Source: Strobilurus pachycystidiatus (Eukaryota > Basidiomycota > Agaricomycetes > Agaricales > Physalacriaceae). Taken from it: a DNA stretch of 64,000 nt. A model generated the notes under the pieces. That model searched no databases, was not told where the DNA came from, and saw only the letters and a program-made list of their open reading frames with translations. Location of the stretch: assembly GCA_019915135.1 (NCBI GenBank), contig JAHLMK010000025.1, positions 186,001 through 250,000 on the forward strand, read 5' to 3'. Below, piece by piece: positions 10,944-23,226 of the stretch (the stretch's first letter is position 1; every line of letters starts with the position of its first letter). A program made the translations under genes and the position numbers.

Positions 10944-11475
10944 GTCTTGTGGAATAGACGGCGGGGACGACGATGAAGCGGTGTGTATTGTGGAGGGTAA
11001 GTGTTTCGTTGGACATGATGGTCGGGACTCGGGAGCTCGGAAGCAAAATGCAAACCGAACATGATCGGCGGGAATTTCCCCTTTCGGTTCAGAGCGGCGA
11101 GCGCCAGGGCCACCTCGTCAGTACAAGACAATACAAGAGACAATGGTACTTACTTCTACTCACAGCGGCATTGATACCTACTATATGTTGAGCAGATATC
11201 AGATATGGTCGAACACCGAATACGGCTTCATAGGTTGGAACTTGTCTAAACGACAAGAGCACGCCGCAAAGTGCTATGAGCGGGACCCCGAATCCCCAAG
11301 TCTTCCGATGTGTCGTAGCGAGAACTCAGAGGACACAATTGACAATAAGTGACCCAAAACACGCCGCCTCATCTTTTTTGTCTTACGCCAGGAAGTGTGA
11401 CTGTCTGATGGATGCAGATAAACAGCTGCCGTGAGCGCGGATCTGATCTTTCCTGCCTTATTTACTCCTTACACT
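10944..11475. other. Upstream region of DUF6535 copy 2
   Basis: No supported gene. Unlike the 5' flanks of copies 1 and 3, which are clearly homologous to each other for several hundred bp, this flank matches them only over the last few dozen bases before the start codon (gatggacgcagataaa-like versus gatgcagataaacag). Copy 2 therefore probably has a different promoter. Confidence 0.5.
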
Positions 11476-14400
11476 ATGCCCTCACCCACGGACGCGTCTG
11501 CGCCGCAACAGCCACCGGATCTAGCGCCCATCTTGACCAACCCACCCCATGCTCAGCTGGATGGACCATTCCCGACTGGCACCGCGGACGGCTTCCAGGC
11601 CGTCGGGCCCTTACCTCCGGCGGAGCCCCAGCACGAATGCATGCATTTTGACGACAACGAGCAGATCCCATCTCCAGCTACGCTCGTTGCCTGTCCCGAT
11701 CACCTTGGCAGTCATCGGCGCACCATTTTTGGCGTGAAGAAGCTCTTTGCCGGTTTTCAGAGAGGTAAGCGCTCGCTGCAGGGCTTATCATTGGTGCTGT
11801 TGATAAATTGCGCCACTGCTTAGCTGCCGACCCGTACGATTACGAGAACAAGTACCCACCCGATGAGCCATTCCATGAGACTGGGCCTAATGCACGGGTC
11901 TGGAAGACGGCGTACGACGAGGGTTCGATCGTTGATGCCGACAAAGTCGTTACCTGGACCGATGCCCTGGACGTCTTGCTGGTCTTTGTAAGCTTCTTCC
12001 AATCTGCATCCAAGTAATCACTCAAGAGCTTTATAGGCCGGATTGTTCTCTGCTGTTGTATCGTCCTTCTTAACCCAGACATTTCAATCCCTCCAGGTGG
12101 ACTATGGCCAGATGATTGCCTCTTTGATGTACGAGTCTATTCAAGTTGACCGTGCCATCGATGAAGGCCGTTCCTCTACGACCGTCCCGCGCTCTTCGTA
12201 TACTCCCGATGGCCTCTTCGTCCCGACCCGCTCTGCGACCTGGGTCAATGGCCTGTGGTTCGTGAGTCTGTCGCTGAGTCTCACCACGGCGCTCATCGCC
12301 GTACTCACCAAGCAATGGATTCACCAGTATCGCGACTCTGTCGCATCTGCTGGTACACCGAGAGATCGCTGCCGGATTCGTGAGCTCAGATCGCGCAACT
12401 TCGAAGTCTGGCATGTGCCAGGGATCATCGGCATTCTCCCCGTCCTTCTGCACATCTCCCTCGGCCTATTTTTTGCTGGGATGATTGTGTTCATTCGCGT
12501 CCTTAGTACGGGGATCAGCTCCGTCGTTGGATCACTTGCTGCGATCGCGATGGTGGCGTACTTTGCGACCAACGTACTCCCCGTGTTCAAACCATCCTGT
12601 CCGTACATTACGCCTCTAACAAAATTTGCCTACGTCATAATCTCTCGCTTCCGTCGCTCTCGTCCCCGAGAGAAGCTTCGTTACCTGCTTGCCCTTTTGA
12701 GCCGGCTATTCCGCTGGTCCACGATTGACTCTTCGGTGGCGACTCCGCCGGTGACTCAGCCGAAATTGACTACTCCTTGCGGGCCCAAAAGTCAAATACA
12801 ATCTTCGTTCCGAGATCCAGAGGTGGAGAGGATCAAGCGAAAGGGTCCCGCGCTGGATGCCCGCACTCTAGCATCACTTTATCGAAACTCTTCGAATGCG
12901 TCAGTCAAAAAGATTGCTTTGCAGGCCGTTAGCAACATGCCTTTGCATGTGATTCAAGTGATCAAGGACAATCTACCTGATACGGAGGAGGAACTCAAGG
13001 ACACGGTGGAAGCATACATGCGATCCTATTCTATGCCAGAGACAGAAGCAGCCTACCACCTCTTTTTGCGCAGTTTTATCCGTCTCTTTCCAAATAGCTC
13101 CCCCCCAGCACCCCTCAGATATCTGGAAGATGACGAAAATTTCACCGGCCTAGTCAATACCCTTTACCCTCAACGAGCGGTTGATTTTGCACGCTCGCAG
13201 ATCCTGCATCCTACTGTTGTGTTTGACGTAGCCATCTGGGCTCGGATTCTTGGCAATGCGCTTCGCAATGGCACGTCATGGCTCGAAAAGGATGTCGACG
13301 GGTCGGATGTTTGGGATGCCTTCATCGACTGGTTTATATCCGCTCATCATCGTTGCGTCGACTGTGGTGGATCTTTCCCTCGAAATGGCGAGGTTTACCC
13401 CGTCACCCTGATTGAAAGTAATGCCCGACAATGCAGTTACGGGACCCATAAACTGAGCGTGCTTGCCTGCGGCGGTCCTATAGCAACCACAGATAAGATC
13501 ACACTGGAGACTGCCGTTAAGCGATTTTTCCTCCCATCACTTGCTGGACTTCTCCTGAAGACGGAATACAAGGATAGCTGCATCGGAGATGATTACAGTG
13601 ATGTTCCAAACGACGTTCTCCTACTTCTGGCCCTTGTACAATCACCTGCAGTCCTGAGGACTGGTTTCTCGGGAACAAACGCAGGTGACACGTCCCTCAC
13701 ATGCGTACTCGATGCTCTGCGCGAACATGTTGGTCTGAAAGACCAAGGAAGGACACATATCAAACACCCTTGCATTCTCAGAGCAACTTTCCAAGCTTTG
13801 AAGACTGTCATGACGACTTTGTCCACTTGGGCTTCACTCTCTTCCCAATATCGGCAAACTATCCTACGCCTTTTGTTCCGTTGTCAGCTTCTCGATGGTT
13901 CTCTGCGATGGGACACTACGATCACGCCTACCACTGTCGAGACATTGTTTGAGGAACCGTTCAACTTATCTGAAGTAGGACTGTTTCTAGCGGAAGTTCT
14001 CATAGTCAGTGGTCGCAACAAGATTTCCACTCTTCTCCTGGTGCTATATGATGGACTGTGCCGTCACAACTTCCTTGCATTTATAGAGCACGTGCGGCTC
14101 GGTGAAAAGCTGCACCGCTCGCAGGACGCTGCTCCGTATCACTTCCTTGCCTCAGCATTTGTACACGGGTTACACCCACTGAAGAACGTGTCCCTGCCGG
14201 CCTACCATGAGGCATTGTCTTACATGTTAGAACCCGCCCATCTTCGTACCATGGGCAAAATTCTGCTTATATCGGCGGACGCGGACACACTTGGTACTCT
14301 ATCATTGTTGGCCGCAATGATCCCGCGGACGGTTTGGGCCGGTCTGACTGGTGACCTCGAGGATTTCCTTCAGTCTGACCTGGCGCAGGAGGTATATGAT

Positions 14401-14565
14401 CACCAGGTCACATCTTGTCTCATTCATCCATTCGATCCGTGCCTTCTGCGTTATAAAACGTACGAAAGTCTTCCCAATCACTTGTTATCCGCTACAAAAG
14501 CAGCCGAAAGTGCTCAGTGCTCACAGCTAGCTCATCGAGAGCGCGATTCGGTTCGTGTTCTCTGA
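11476..14565 (+). CDS. DUF6535 domain membrane protein, copy 2 (993 aa, 3 exons)
   Basis: Exons 11476-11764, 11824-11987 and 12037-14565 join to 994 codons with exon lengths 289 and 164 as in the other copies. The N-terminal DUF6535 signature and four membrane helices are nearly identical to copy 1 (for example NGLWFVSLSLSLTTALIAV, FATNVLPVFKPSCPY). The C-terminal ~650 residues are closest to copy 1, whereas copy 3 is distinct there. The frame is intact. The 3' flank (tccctccgc..., 14610-14720) also matches that of copy 1. It lacks the small downstream gene; instead a convergent unknown gene ends about 340 bp away. Function is not known for the family. Confidence 0.9.
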
Positions 14566-14903
14566 AAACACCTCGTCATATTGGTCACTTACCGGACGCG
14601 TAGATATTTACGTCCCTCCGCGAACGCATGATGGTATTACTGAAGGGTCCAAGCGCTTCTTTGCTGGAATCAGGGTCGAGTGGCGGGCAATCGGTCTAGT
14701 ACGCATACGAAAGCACAAATATGGTAGGAATTCTGTCTACTTATGAGGGAAGAGAATGTGAAGACAGCCAGCTCGAACGCCGACACACATATCTCCTGAC
14801 TAGCATGCAAGACTATACTGCAGATGCATTAGCATACTCGAGTATATATGATTATATGACTGATAAGTAGAGTGTAAAACAGTAGGATCGTCCTATACGT
14901 GCA

Positions 14904-15704
14904 TCAAACAAACATGAATTCTCCACGCCCAGAGCCACGTATATTTCGCATCATGAACTGCACCGGTACACTCTCCATCCTCTCCTCCGGATGTCCAGGC
15001 TTGAACAACACGATTGTCTTTTCGGCGGGTGGCACCCGATTGGCCCACGCCGGCACAGTCTCGGGCGGGCCCTCGGGTATCTTTCGCTCGGCTCTGGACT
15101 TCCTGCTCTGCCGCTTGTGGTCCCTGCAAAACCCGAGCGACATACGCCAATTATACGCATCCACCAGCATCTCAACAATCCCAGCAAGGACCGTATACCT
15201 CACAGGATTTTCGTCCCGTGGGTCCGGCCAGTCCGCGAGCGACCACTCGGGTCGATACCAAATATATGTCGCTTCGTGCACCATCTCGACGTGGTGTTGC
15301 GTGCAGACCGCGTCGTAAAGACGGTATAACGAGTATTGCTGGGTATCGCGAGAATGGAAAAGTTCGAAAGCGCGTATGGAGTTGATGTTATCGTGCCGGT
15401 CGTAGATGTAGTCCGCGGAGTGGATGGAGGACTGTACCAGAGAGGCAACAGTCATAGGCGCGGGCATGCGGAGATGCCAAGGAATGGGGAAAGTGAGGCG
15501 AAATAGAACACGCCAAGGGTGCTGAGTGCGTTCAAAGATCCACCTGCTTTCATGAAGAACAAGGAATGGCCAGCGTACATAGGAAGGAAGATGAGACATG
15601 ATCCAAACAAGCCATATTGTCACAAGATTCTTGCACCTCGTCCACAGAGAGACGGGCAGATGGGATGGGATGGGATAGGATGTCCTTTCAGAAGTGTTGA
15701 CCAT
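14904..15704 (-). CDS. Hypothetical 266-aa protein convergent with DUF6535 copy 2
   Basis: A single open frame. I place the start at the ATG at 15704 rather than the more upstream ATG at 15782, because the partial paralogue at the left window edge has its ATG at the same aligned place. The protein has Trp- and Tyr-rich stretches (WLVWIMSHLPSYVRW, YRLYDAVCTQHH, ATYIWYRPEWSLADW), a basic middle segment (DHKRQSRKSRAERK) and a C-terminus ending GEFMFV. No signal peptide or known domain was recognised. The pairing with DUF6535 genes, seen once in full and once implied at the window edge, suggests that it moves with them. Confidence 0.6.
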   Translation of the reverse strand: MVNTSERTSYPIPSHLPVSLWTRCKNLVTIWLVWIMSHLPSYVRWPFLVLHESRWIFERTQHPWRVLFRLTFPIPWHLRMPAPMTVASLVQSSIHSADYIYDRHDNINSIRAFELFHSRDTQQYSLYRLYDAVCTQHHVEMVHEATYIWYRPEWSLADWPDPRDENPVRYTVLAGIVEMLVDAYNWRMSLGFCRDHKRQSRKSRAERKIPEGPPETVPAWANRVPPAEKTIVLFKPGHPEERMESVPVQFMMRNIRGSGRGEFMFV

Positions 15705-15873
15705 GAGAGCGTGAGGCAAGTGTCGGACTTTCAATTGAACGCCGATAATTATTCGGCCATTTGAAGCGAAGAAGGATGACACTTATCATGGGTTCGGAGA
15801 TGAGAATTGACTCTTAGCCTGGATGGTATTGTTTCCGCCAAAGTTTTAGCTCATCCGACGTCTACTAGCACCA

Positions 15874-17069
15874 TTATTCCGACTTTCCCCTCCCCCGCTC
15901 CTTCAGCGCCTCCACCATCTTTGGTAGCCCAAACGACTGGCTCAATCTCGAGTCCTACGAGTTCAATCCCAATATAAGAGCAAATGACAAGCGAAGAAAG
16001 GCAAACATACCAAGAAGGTCCGCGGCATGAACGTAGTACCCAACCAAATCAACCACGTCAAAGACCTGGTACCAATCCAAAGGTGGGGCTTCCATCCCGA
16101 GGCGGGTCTCAGCGTCTCAGTTACGACGCCTTCAGCCCACTCGGACGCGCCCATGACGTTCTCTTTTGTGGTATGAGTGTGTGTTTTGTGTTGGTAGTAT
16201 ATGCATGAACGCGTACCAGTGAAGTGCCGCGCATTCTGCGCAAACTCCTCCCGTATGGGCTCGTATATCGATCCCTCCGGAAGCTCAAAGATCTCAGGTT
16301 TGGCGATCCGGGACTCGACCGTCCCAGAGAGGACTGTCATCACCTTCACGCTAACATAGATTTGTTCACTGGAACCGATAAAGAGGAATAGGACGGTTAG
16401 CACCTACCGGAACGGCGCCATCTCAATGCGGAGGGTGTCGCCGTACGAAATGAGAGCGGCTTTCGTCATATTGTACACGCTAGAGAAGGGCATGGGTAAG
16501 AGGCCGGCGAAGCTCCCGATGAGGACCACGGAGCCTTCTGCTGGGAGGAGGAGGGGAAGGAAGACACGAGTCACTTCCATGACCCCAAAGATGTTGACGT
16601 CAAAGACGCGTTTGGCCTCTGCAGTGGATTGATCGGCGATGGGGCATGAGGAGGGTATGCCGCTAGAAAGTTGCTAGGTATGGCGACAAGGAAGACATGA
16701 TACAAACGCACGCGTTGTTCACCAGGATGTCCAGTCGTCCGCCAGTTTGTTCCGCGACGACCTCCTTGACTTCTCGAATGTTGTCGTAGTCCGTAACATC
16801 CAGAGCGAGGGTCACGATCCCGATATCTTCGAGCTCCTTCATCGACGCCAAAGACCGCGACGACGCGAAGACTTTATGTCCTACATAGTTACCCGTTAGT
16901 ACACTGCATCCCCAGGGTCAAAGCGCGCACCTCGCTGATGGTACTCTTTCGCGAGGGCAAAGCCCAGTCCACCTGTAGAGCAGCTACGCGACGCATCATA
17001 AGCATCCAAGCGCAATTTTGAAGGCCAAGAGTGAAGAACCCACCCAGTGATAAAGACCGTCTTCACCAT
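15874..17069 (-). CDS. Short-chain dehydrogenase/reductase (classical SDR, AYR1-like)
   Basis: Six exons spliced by eye: 17069-17044, 16983-16931, 16880 to about 16711, then three more ending with the stop at 15874. Exons 1 and 2 together rebuild the cofactor loop TGCSTGGLG. It is followed by LDVTDYD (adenine side), DILVNNAG, SFAG with the catalytic-serine region, and the active-site YNMTK. The C-terminal third (VESRIAKP, AEGVVTETLRP, then a hydrophobic SLTWLIWLG stretch) resembles fungal NADPH-dependent 1-acyl-dihydroxyacetone-phosphate reductases and related membrane-associated SDRs. All key residues are present and the model is free of stops. Substrate cannot be read from the sequence. Confidence 0.85.
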
Positions 17070-17542
17070 TGTGGATGTCGTGGGGTACTGAGATGGAAGC
17101 TATGGGGAGACCCGAGAGTCTGATTATCATCGTCACGGCATGAATATTATTCGGGAGCACCGAGCACGGACCCTTGATGCGCCCGCCTTACCAATTAGGA
17201 TTCATGTAGATCGCGGATGGTGGTCAAAAAGTAAGCACGAGTCTTTCATAGACTGTGTTTGGCTACCGTAAGTAGCACTGATGCCATAAGGTGGGATTAT
17301 GGCCGATATATTCTCAACCACCTGGGCCAACGGTGGGCTAGCAAACGCCATGTCTGCGTCCTTCATCTCACACGACTCTGTGATCGGTCCTGGATTCCGT
17401 CGGCTCGCAGGTGTATACCGCGAGGCTCTCAGTCGAAAAAAGTTGCGCCTTCATGGGGAGAGCGAAGACACGTTCTTAGATCGTGGCGGCAAGCAGGCGG
17501 CAAAGTTGAGGCCACGGCCTAACAAAGCCAAAGCACGCACAC

Positions 17543-17939
17543 GTGTCTTTCCTTCGCCACCAGCTCCGACTCGTCTGCCAATATTGCCAAGATGTGCACA
17601 CACTACAAGCGTATCTCACAGATCCTGGCCCTGATGCAACGGCTGCCATACATATCCTGGGCCTGTCCGATGGCGATGACGCGTTCTTCGCTGTTGCCTC
17701 CGACAGCTTGACAGCTTCCCAGCAAATTCAGGCGAGTCTTCTAATCGCACGGGAGTCTCTCTCTTCCTGCCCACCATTTCAATTGCCTCTGCGCGAGAGG
17801 TGAGCGTCAATTCTTGAACTCTGGAATTTTGTTGACCCTTATCCGTAGCGTTCTGGGCAGCTGGGCTGCACCGAATCCAGTCTCCATATCACCTCCATCT
17901 GTTGCGGTCTCGTTTGCTCCGCCCTTTTTTCAAGAGTAA
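17543..17939 (+). CDS. Hypothetical protein, 3' part of a gene (5' exon unresolved)
   Basis: Two open segments, 17543-17800 and 17849-17939, join in frame across a consensus intron (GTGAGC...CCGTAG) and end ...SFAPPFFQE-stop. The middle is acidic and helical (ILGLSDGDDAFFAVASDSL). There is no in-frame ATG before an upstream stop, so the first exon must lie further 5'; the open frame from 17299 (MADIFSTTW...) is a candidate but no convincing splice joins it. The stop lies only 52 bp before the start of the F-box-like gene on the same strand, which is very tight. Confidence 0.4.
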
Positions 17940-17991
17940 GTCTGGCTTGTTCTTTCTTTTCCGTCGCATCCAACAGCGCACCCAGATCATC

Positions 17992-19536
17992 ATGAACTCC
18001 CGTCCACCGATTCCGGTCGAAATAACCGACGCCATCATCGACGAGGTCGCTGCCGCCGGTACACACCACATCGACATCATACTTCCCTCTCCCGAACTCC
18101 GCGCCTGCTCCTTGGTCTCCAAATCCTTCCTTCCTCGTTCGCGTCGTCATCTCTTTCGCCAAGTTCGACTCTGTCAGCCAGACGATGACGATGATCCTGG
18201 CAGGCCAGGCTTCTCCACTTCTCGTCGGTTCCACAAGCATGCCGCCGCCCTCGGCGGCTTCGTGAAGTCGCTCGTACTCGCTGGACGCACCCACGCCAAC
18301 AGACAGTATGGTAACAACGGCCGTTGTCCCGATGGATGCGATGATGACGACTCGGATGAAGAAGCGGAGGACGGCGGCATGTATGCCTATCTCAAGTATG
18401 GCACGCCTGCGCGCCAGTGGGAGACAGATCTCGAGGTTTGGATCAAGGAAGATCGCCACCTGTCCGCCGTTATTCGGTCTCTTGACTCGCTCCAGTCGCT
18501 CGAGTGCCGTCACATGAAAATCGGGCACACCAGCGCGCCTTCATGCGAGCAGGCGTTCCGTCCCCTGTCCATCACGAAACTGGTCTTCTCCGATATCACT
18601 GCGCAGCGCTACGCCAACGCCTTGGTGTCCCTCCTTCCAGCTTTCCCTCAGTTGAAGACGTTCCAATTTGTCGATACACCGCAGGGTACCGGACGTCTTG
18701 ATGAGCAATCCATATTTGACACTTGCGACACGGAGGACGATTTCTGGGATCCCCACTCTTTCTATCAGGATGCATGGGGGCTTCCCAAGTTGGAGGACAT
18801 CGCTCTCTACGCGTGTAGTAGGTGGGATATGGAGATACTCGTCACCATGTCGAAGTCGTGGCCTCTGAACGAGGTGCGCTCATTGAAGCTGCGTACAGAT
18901 GTCTCCGCCGAAGCCATGTCCAGCCTCGCTTTTCTGATCAACAAGAAATTGCCGAGTCTCACCTGCCTCGACCTCGGGGTGTCATTCAGAATTGGCGGTG
19001 GTTTCATTCATGGTATCGACGACTTTTCTGAAGGGTCAGTTTCTCATTCGCTTTACCCAGGGCCGGCTTTTCTGACACCGCCTTTCAGTGCCCCAAAGCC
19101 TTTTCCAATCCTTCCGTTACGCAAGGTCACGTCGCTGAAGCTGAGCGTGGAAATGGCCGAAGTCCTCCAGGACGACGCCCAACTCCCATCGCCGTGCCAA
19201 CCTCGCGTCTGGGCGCACCTCCTCGCATCGCTGGAGCGCGCTTCGAAGCAAGACAACTGTGCTCTCGAATTGTTCGAGCTGGAGATGCTCTTCCTTTCGT
19301 CCAGACCCGGAACCAACAACGATCCGTCCCTCCAGTGGGAGGACCTCCTTCCCATCCTTAGCAGGATGCCTAGTCTGCGTCAGGTCACCTTCCGCTTGGT
19401 CGCTCATTTCCGCTATACGCGCTCCGGGCGGTCTCTGAGCCTTCGTAAGCACGTTCAGAGAGTCGCGGCGCATCTAGTCGGCGTTGCAGTGCTCGGAAAT
19501 GGGGTGAAAGTCATTGTGGATACGGTCGAGGCATGA
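17992..19536 (+). CDS. F-box-like protein, 514 aa
   Basis: A single uninterrupted frame from ATG 17992. Residues ~5-60 (PVEITDAIIDEV...LRACSLVSKSFLPRSRRHLF) fit the F-box-like motif of the large agaricomycete family; the remainder has leucine-rich segments typical of the degenerate LRR part of such proteins (SITKLVFSDI, LVSLLPAFPQLKTFQF, LPSLTCLDLGVSF, MPSLRQVTFRL). There is an acidic low-complexity insert around residues 110-130 (DDDDSDEEAEDGG). Family members are presumed substrate adaptors of SCF ubiquitin ligases, but most agaricomycete copies are uncharacterised. Absence of introns is usual in this family. Confidence 0.8.
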   Translation: MNSRPPIPVEITDAIIDEVAAAGTHHIDIILPSPELRACSLVSKSFLPRSRRHLFRQVRLCQPDDDDDPGRPGFSTSRRFHKHAAALGGFVKSLVLAGRTHANRQYGNNGRCPDGCDDDDSDEEAEDGGMYAYLKYGTPARQWETDLEVWIKEDRHLSAVIRSLDSLQSLECRHMKIGHTSAPSCEQAFRPLSITKLVFSDITAQRYANALVSLLPAFPQLKTFQFVDTPQGTGRLDEQSIFDTCDTEDDFWDPHSFYQDAWGLPKLEDIALYACSRWDMEILVTMSKSWPLNEVRSLKLRTDVSAEAMSSLAFLINKKLPSLTCLDLGVSFRIGGGFIHGIDDFSEGSVSHSLYPGPAFLTPPFSAPKPFPILPLRKVTSLKLSVEMAEVLQDDAQLPSPCQPRVWAHLLASLERASKQDNCALELFELEMLFLSSRPGTNNDPSLQWEDLLPILSRMPSLRQVTFRLVAHFRYTRSGRSLSLRKHVQRVAAHLVGVAVLGNGVKVIVDTVEA

Positions 19537-21106
19537 ACGCTCGGTTCGGCTTGCTTCTCGGCGTTGATTCCTGTATCGGGGCCCATGGTTTTGTTCTCGT
19601 AGATCCTTCAGCTCTTCCTTTCGCTACTCACAGAGACTCATCATCCGTTCTGCCAATTGCTCTTCTCATTCATCGAAGTACTTCTTTTGCTGTGAGCTCT
19701 CGCATTTTCGTGCTTTTTTTACTCTACTGTATATCATAGTACCCCTTCGCTGATAGATACTTGACCTGTTCGCTTTGTTACTGTTACCCAGCTTTGGACG
19801 TCGGCGTAAATTGTACTTCTAGTTGCCATTATTGCTACTTTTTACATGGCACTGCAAACCCACAGAGATCGCCGGAAAGGACTTTTTGAACGTCGATAAT
19901 CATCATATCACTCGCTCTGAGTCTGGGAAGCGCATCGTGTATGTATATACTGATGACGTCCTAACGCGTCCTCTTGCCATCAACGACCATCTGGAGGTGC
20001 AATCCAAATTCTACGGTACGCGGCATTTCATGGTTTACTCAACCCATCACACCTTGAAGCAGACACTAGGAAACGTCATTTGTGCTCCGTAGAGACGCCT
20101 GAAGACCTTTGGTATGTATGACTCGTCATGTCAATCTTGGTCGATCTCACTATACATCGGCAGGCTGAGATGGATCTCTGCGATGACTAGGTCCAGGCGG
20201 ACTCGCTGAGGTCCTGCTTTGACATCCCCTCAAGATTCTCCTCGGGCTCTCGCATGTTGGTTGGCCTCGCTGCAACAAGGGGGCGGACGTCTTCATGGGG
20301 GTGATGCGCCTTGTTCTCGGACACTCGTCACGATGGAAGTCGGCGCGTTATCTTTGGGAATTGGGGTCTTGGCGGCGGATGTTATGTGAATGAACGGAAG
20401 GCAGTCGTCGACATTCGCAGTAGGTCGAACCGTTATAGGTCCGTCACAGTCCTAAGTGTTGCCTTTCTGGACTAGCGTCCCATACCCATCGCAGCTTCCT
20501 TTGCTGGTTCCCTCCGGAGTTTGTGTAGAACCGGAGCACAAAAGGCTGACAAAAAGACGATCTCGGCGACTCGGAAAGCCCACCGGAAATCTGATATGTC
20601 TGTCCATGTCAATTGTCACCCATGTAAATCCCGAGTTGAATTGGTACACTCGCCGGCAAAGGCCGGACTACTCTACTAGCCTTCAACACGCTGTCATCTC
20701 CCGCCGCTCCGCGAATCTCCAGCATGCTTAATGCTGTTGCCACAGCTCTTACTCTCGTAAATTAGTGACGTCTATGCTGTATGCGGGGGCTCTTTCACTC
20801 TGTATTCTCCTGAAGGCTGGGTTTTGGTTCTGCTCGAAGTACGGCTCGACGCAATCTGCTTGACGACTCCTTCTAGCACCGTTGAAGTCTTCATTTGCAA
20901 CCACATCTACGAGAAGGATCTGACCTCTCCCAACAGCACGCACCGCGATAAACCCTAAAGCATATCAAGATAAGATTAACCCTACACAGTAGTCGCCCTC
21001 GTGCACAGGATGCCAGTGGGTACGTATTATAAAAGGATCTCCATGGTCACATCTACCTCTTGTTGACGACCACCCCCCTCGCTCATCCTTTCAGTCTGGT
21101 TTCGTG
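19537..21106. other. Gene-poor stretch
   Basis: Several open frames of 60-90 codons exist on both strands (for example 19823-20092 + and 20749-20943 -), but none has a recognisable domain or convincing splice partners, so I support no gene here. The last 100 bp contains a possible TATA element (ttataaaagg near 21028), about 80 bp before the next start codon. Confidence 0.45.
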
Positions 21107-21945
21107 ATGAGTTCATCAGAAGCCCTCATGAACCTGTTGCTTTTCGTGCTCGGCGATATCGTCGTGAAGAAATCGGAGCGTGCCAGTGATGGGCTGGCAT
21201 ACGCGTTACTTGGTTTCCTCCTCACAGCAACATTCGTCAAGACCATCTGGAAGCGCTGGTTATGCCCCTTGACATGCGTCCAGAGCATTCGAAGGGATCT
21301 CAACGAGTCTCTCGACAACTTGGACCAGGCCAGTGAGAAGGGACAGCTCACCGATGGACACAAGGCTTTCTGCGACCAACTTCACAGGTACGCTGCGTCC
21401 CATTCCCTCCGACAGTGGCTGACAACATCTCACTAGCTTCGAGGCGCAGTACCAGGAGATGATTGGGGACATCCTCAACGGACTGCACTGTCTCGGGCCC
21501 GTTATCTTGGTCTTCTGGCACATGAGGGCGATTCGAAGGCTGTACGGCCTTCGTGCCGACGTCAGTAATCTGAAGCGCCACATTGTTCGTAGGATTTCGT
21601 GTACATCGATGACTCCATTTGACAACATTCACGTCTAGATATTTCGCAGTCGACGCAAGTAGGGCCCTTTTTGATCATCGTTTGCCGATTCTCTTATTCC
21701 TTGATTTCACCTTCTATCTCTTTCGTGAGTTCCTTCTTGTGTGTCAATCGTTCCGGCTGATGCACATAACAGTTTTTTTTTGGGATCAAGACCGGGCGAG
21801 CCACGGCGGCTACTAGAGAGCTTGCCACTGTGATCCGACCGATCCTGATCTCATGTCTCGGCTTCCACCTCTATCCTGCATCATGGTATGTGTCGCCCTA
21901 TCATTCTTCAATCTCCGCAGTGGCGCTAAACGGAAGGACTTTTAG
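21107..21945 (+). CDS. Small hypothetical membrane-associated protein
   Basis: The first exon 21107-21388 continues after a 48-bp intron (GTACGC...CACTAG) into FEAQYQEMIGD...LVFWHMRAIRRL. A second intron (GTAGGA...CGTCTAG, 21589-21638) is followed by HISQSTQ, then a longer intron and ATRELATVIRPILISC, and a final short exon that would end GAKRKDF-stop at 21945. The N-terminus has one hydrophobic helix (LAYALLGFLLTATFVKTIW) preceded by a short hydrophobic stretch, and the middle is a coiled-coil-like charged segment (RRDLNESLDNLDQASEKG). The first two exons are well supported; the last two are tentative. No family is recognised. Confidence 0.55.
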
Positions 21946-22277
21946 ACTCGTCTCGCATGCTTCAACAGCACATTAACTTATTGCGTAACATATTCAACAC
22001 GTTGCGCTCGTGAACCGATGTACCGCTACCCGGTACAAGTGAGTGGCGATAGCTCTCTCACTGACTTGCACTGGGTGCGCTGCACCGGTTCATGGCTTGT
22101 ATTAGTTTAGTTTCGATGGCTCAATAAAATGATTTCCCACCCACTTTCTCCTTCAACTTCGCGCTGTACAGTGACTGCCGAATCCTATGAGTAGAGAACT
22201 TCAAGTTATATTTCCGGCCATAATACGGGGTGGCCAATTTCTAATGAATGTTTGACGGAGGTGAAATTCGATGGGTT

Positions 22278-23226
22278 TCATTGCACTGTGGGAAAGCGCA
22301 ACGCGTCGTAGAAGCAACGAGTACTCGGGGATTGGTGAATGCCAATCATCAGTAACTCTGGGCACTCCTCGAGATGCTCTATGACTGTCTCTGGGGGCCC
22401 AGTCATCTCTTGAAGACAAAGAGGGCAAAGGCTCTCAAGCGAAGGGATGATATGAGTATCGCTGATATGGCGTACTGCGTTGCGCTGCGATATGATCTTG
22501 GAGCAGCTGCATCGGATCCACTGCACATCGTTTGTCAGACGGTGCTCGCCGATGTGAGATTTCAGCGCATCCATGCGAATCAAGGATCCTCTACATTCCG
22601 GATAAGGGCAAGGAAACTGAATGGACGACATGTCCTGTCTGAAAAAGAATACACGTGCGGTGATATCGATCGTGTATCCACACGAGCGACGATAGATCTG
22701 ACGTGCTGCGTCACGAAGCGGGCCTTTGAGCGGGCGTAGAACATAACCGTCCGGACTGAAGGGATGTCAGCGAGGTGACTGTCATAGGCTATGTGCACGT
22801 GGAGACAGTAATTCTCACCATGGCAAGAATGCTAGATATGTCGTCCTTGCGACCTGACGCTGAAGCAAACGAGTTGCACTTTCAATGATTGATGTTTCGT
22901 AAGGACGCAGCCTGGAGTGTAAGAAGTCAAGAAACTTACCGCCACAGCTCACGCGGATGCTTCCTGGGCCTTGGTTGCAAAATTGGAAGAGGTAACTCTA
23001 CTGAAGAATCCTGGTCAACGACTCGGAGGGGCGTCGAGCATGACGGATACACATGACCGTCAGGTTCGATCTTCCGTGTTGGAGGAAGAACAGCCGAGCT
23101 TGTGGTATCCAATGCTTTGAAGTTGCAGTCCACAATACCAACATCGGTGTCGAGGATGAAGTGACTCATTCTATACAGGCGCGCGCATAAGCAATAAGCC
23201 ACGGTGACGGCTGGACGGTGGCTCAC
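22278..23226 (-). CDS. Hypothetical zinc-finger protein, multi-exon
   Basis: The final exon (from the ATG-containing frame at 22631 down to the stop at 22278) carries three zinc-finger-like units: C-x4-C-x12-H-x3-H (CPYPEC...HIGEH), CSCSK...HISDTH and CPLC...EHLEEC. Upstream on the same strand, open segments joined by good donor/acceptor sites continue in frame (…HPRELWR, then LRPYETSIIESATRLLQRQ, then HLADIPSVRTVMF), so these are probably earlier exons. The junction into the zinc-finger exon could not be resolved by eye, and the 5' end may lie above 23226. Nucleic acid binding is plausible from the fingers, nothing more. Confidence 0.45.

Noticed and set aside
19930..19970. Phrase YVYTDDVL resembling the reverse transcriptase YxDD box
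   Set aside because: No other reverse transcriptase motif lies around it; a chance match.
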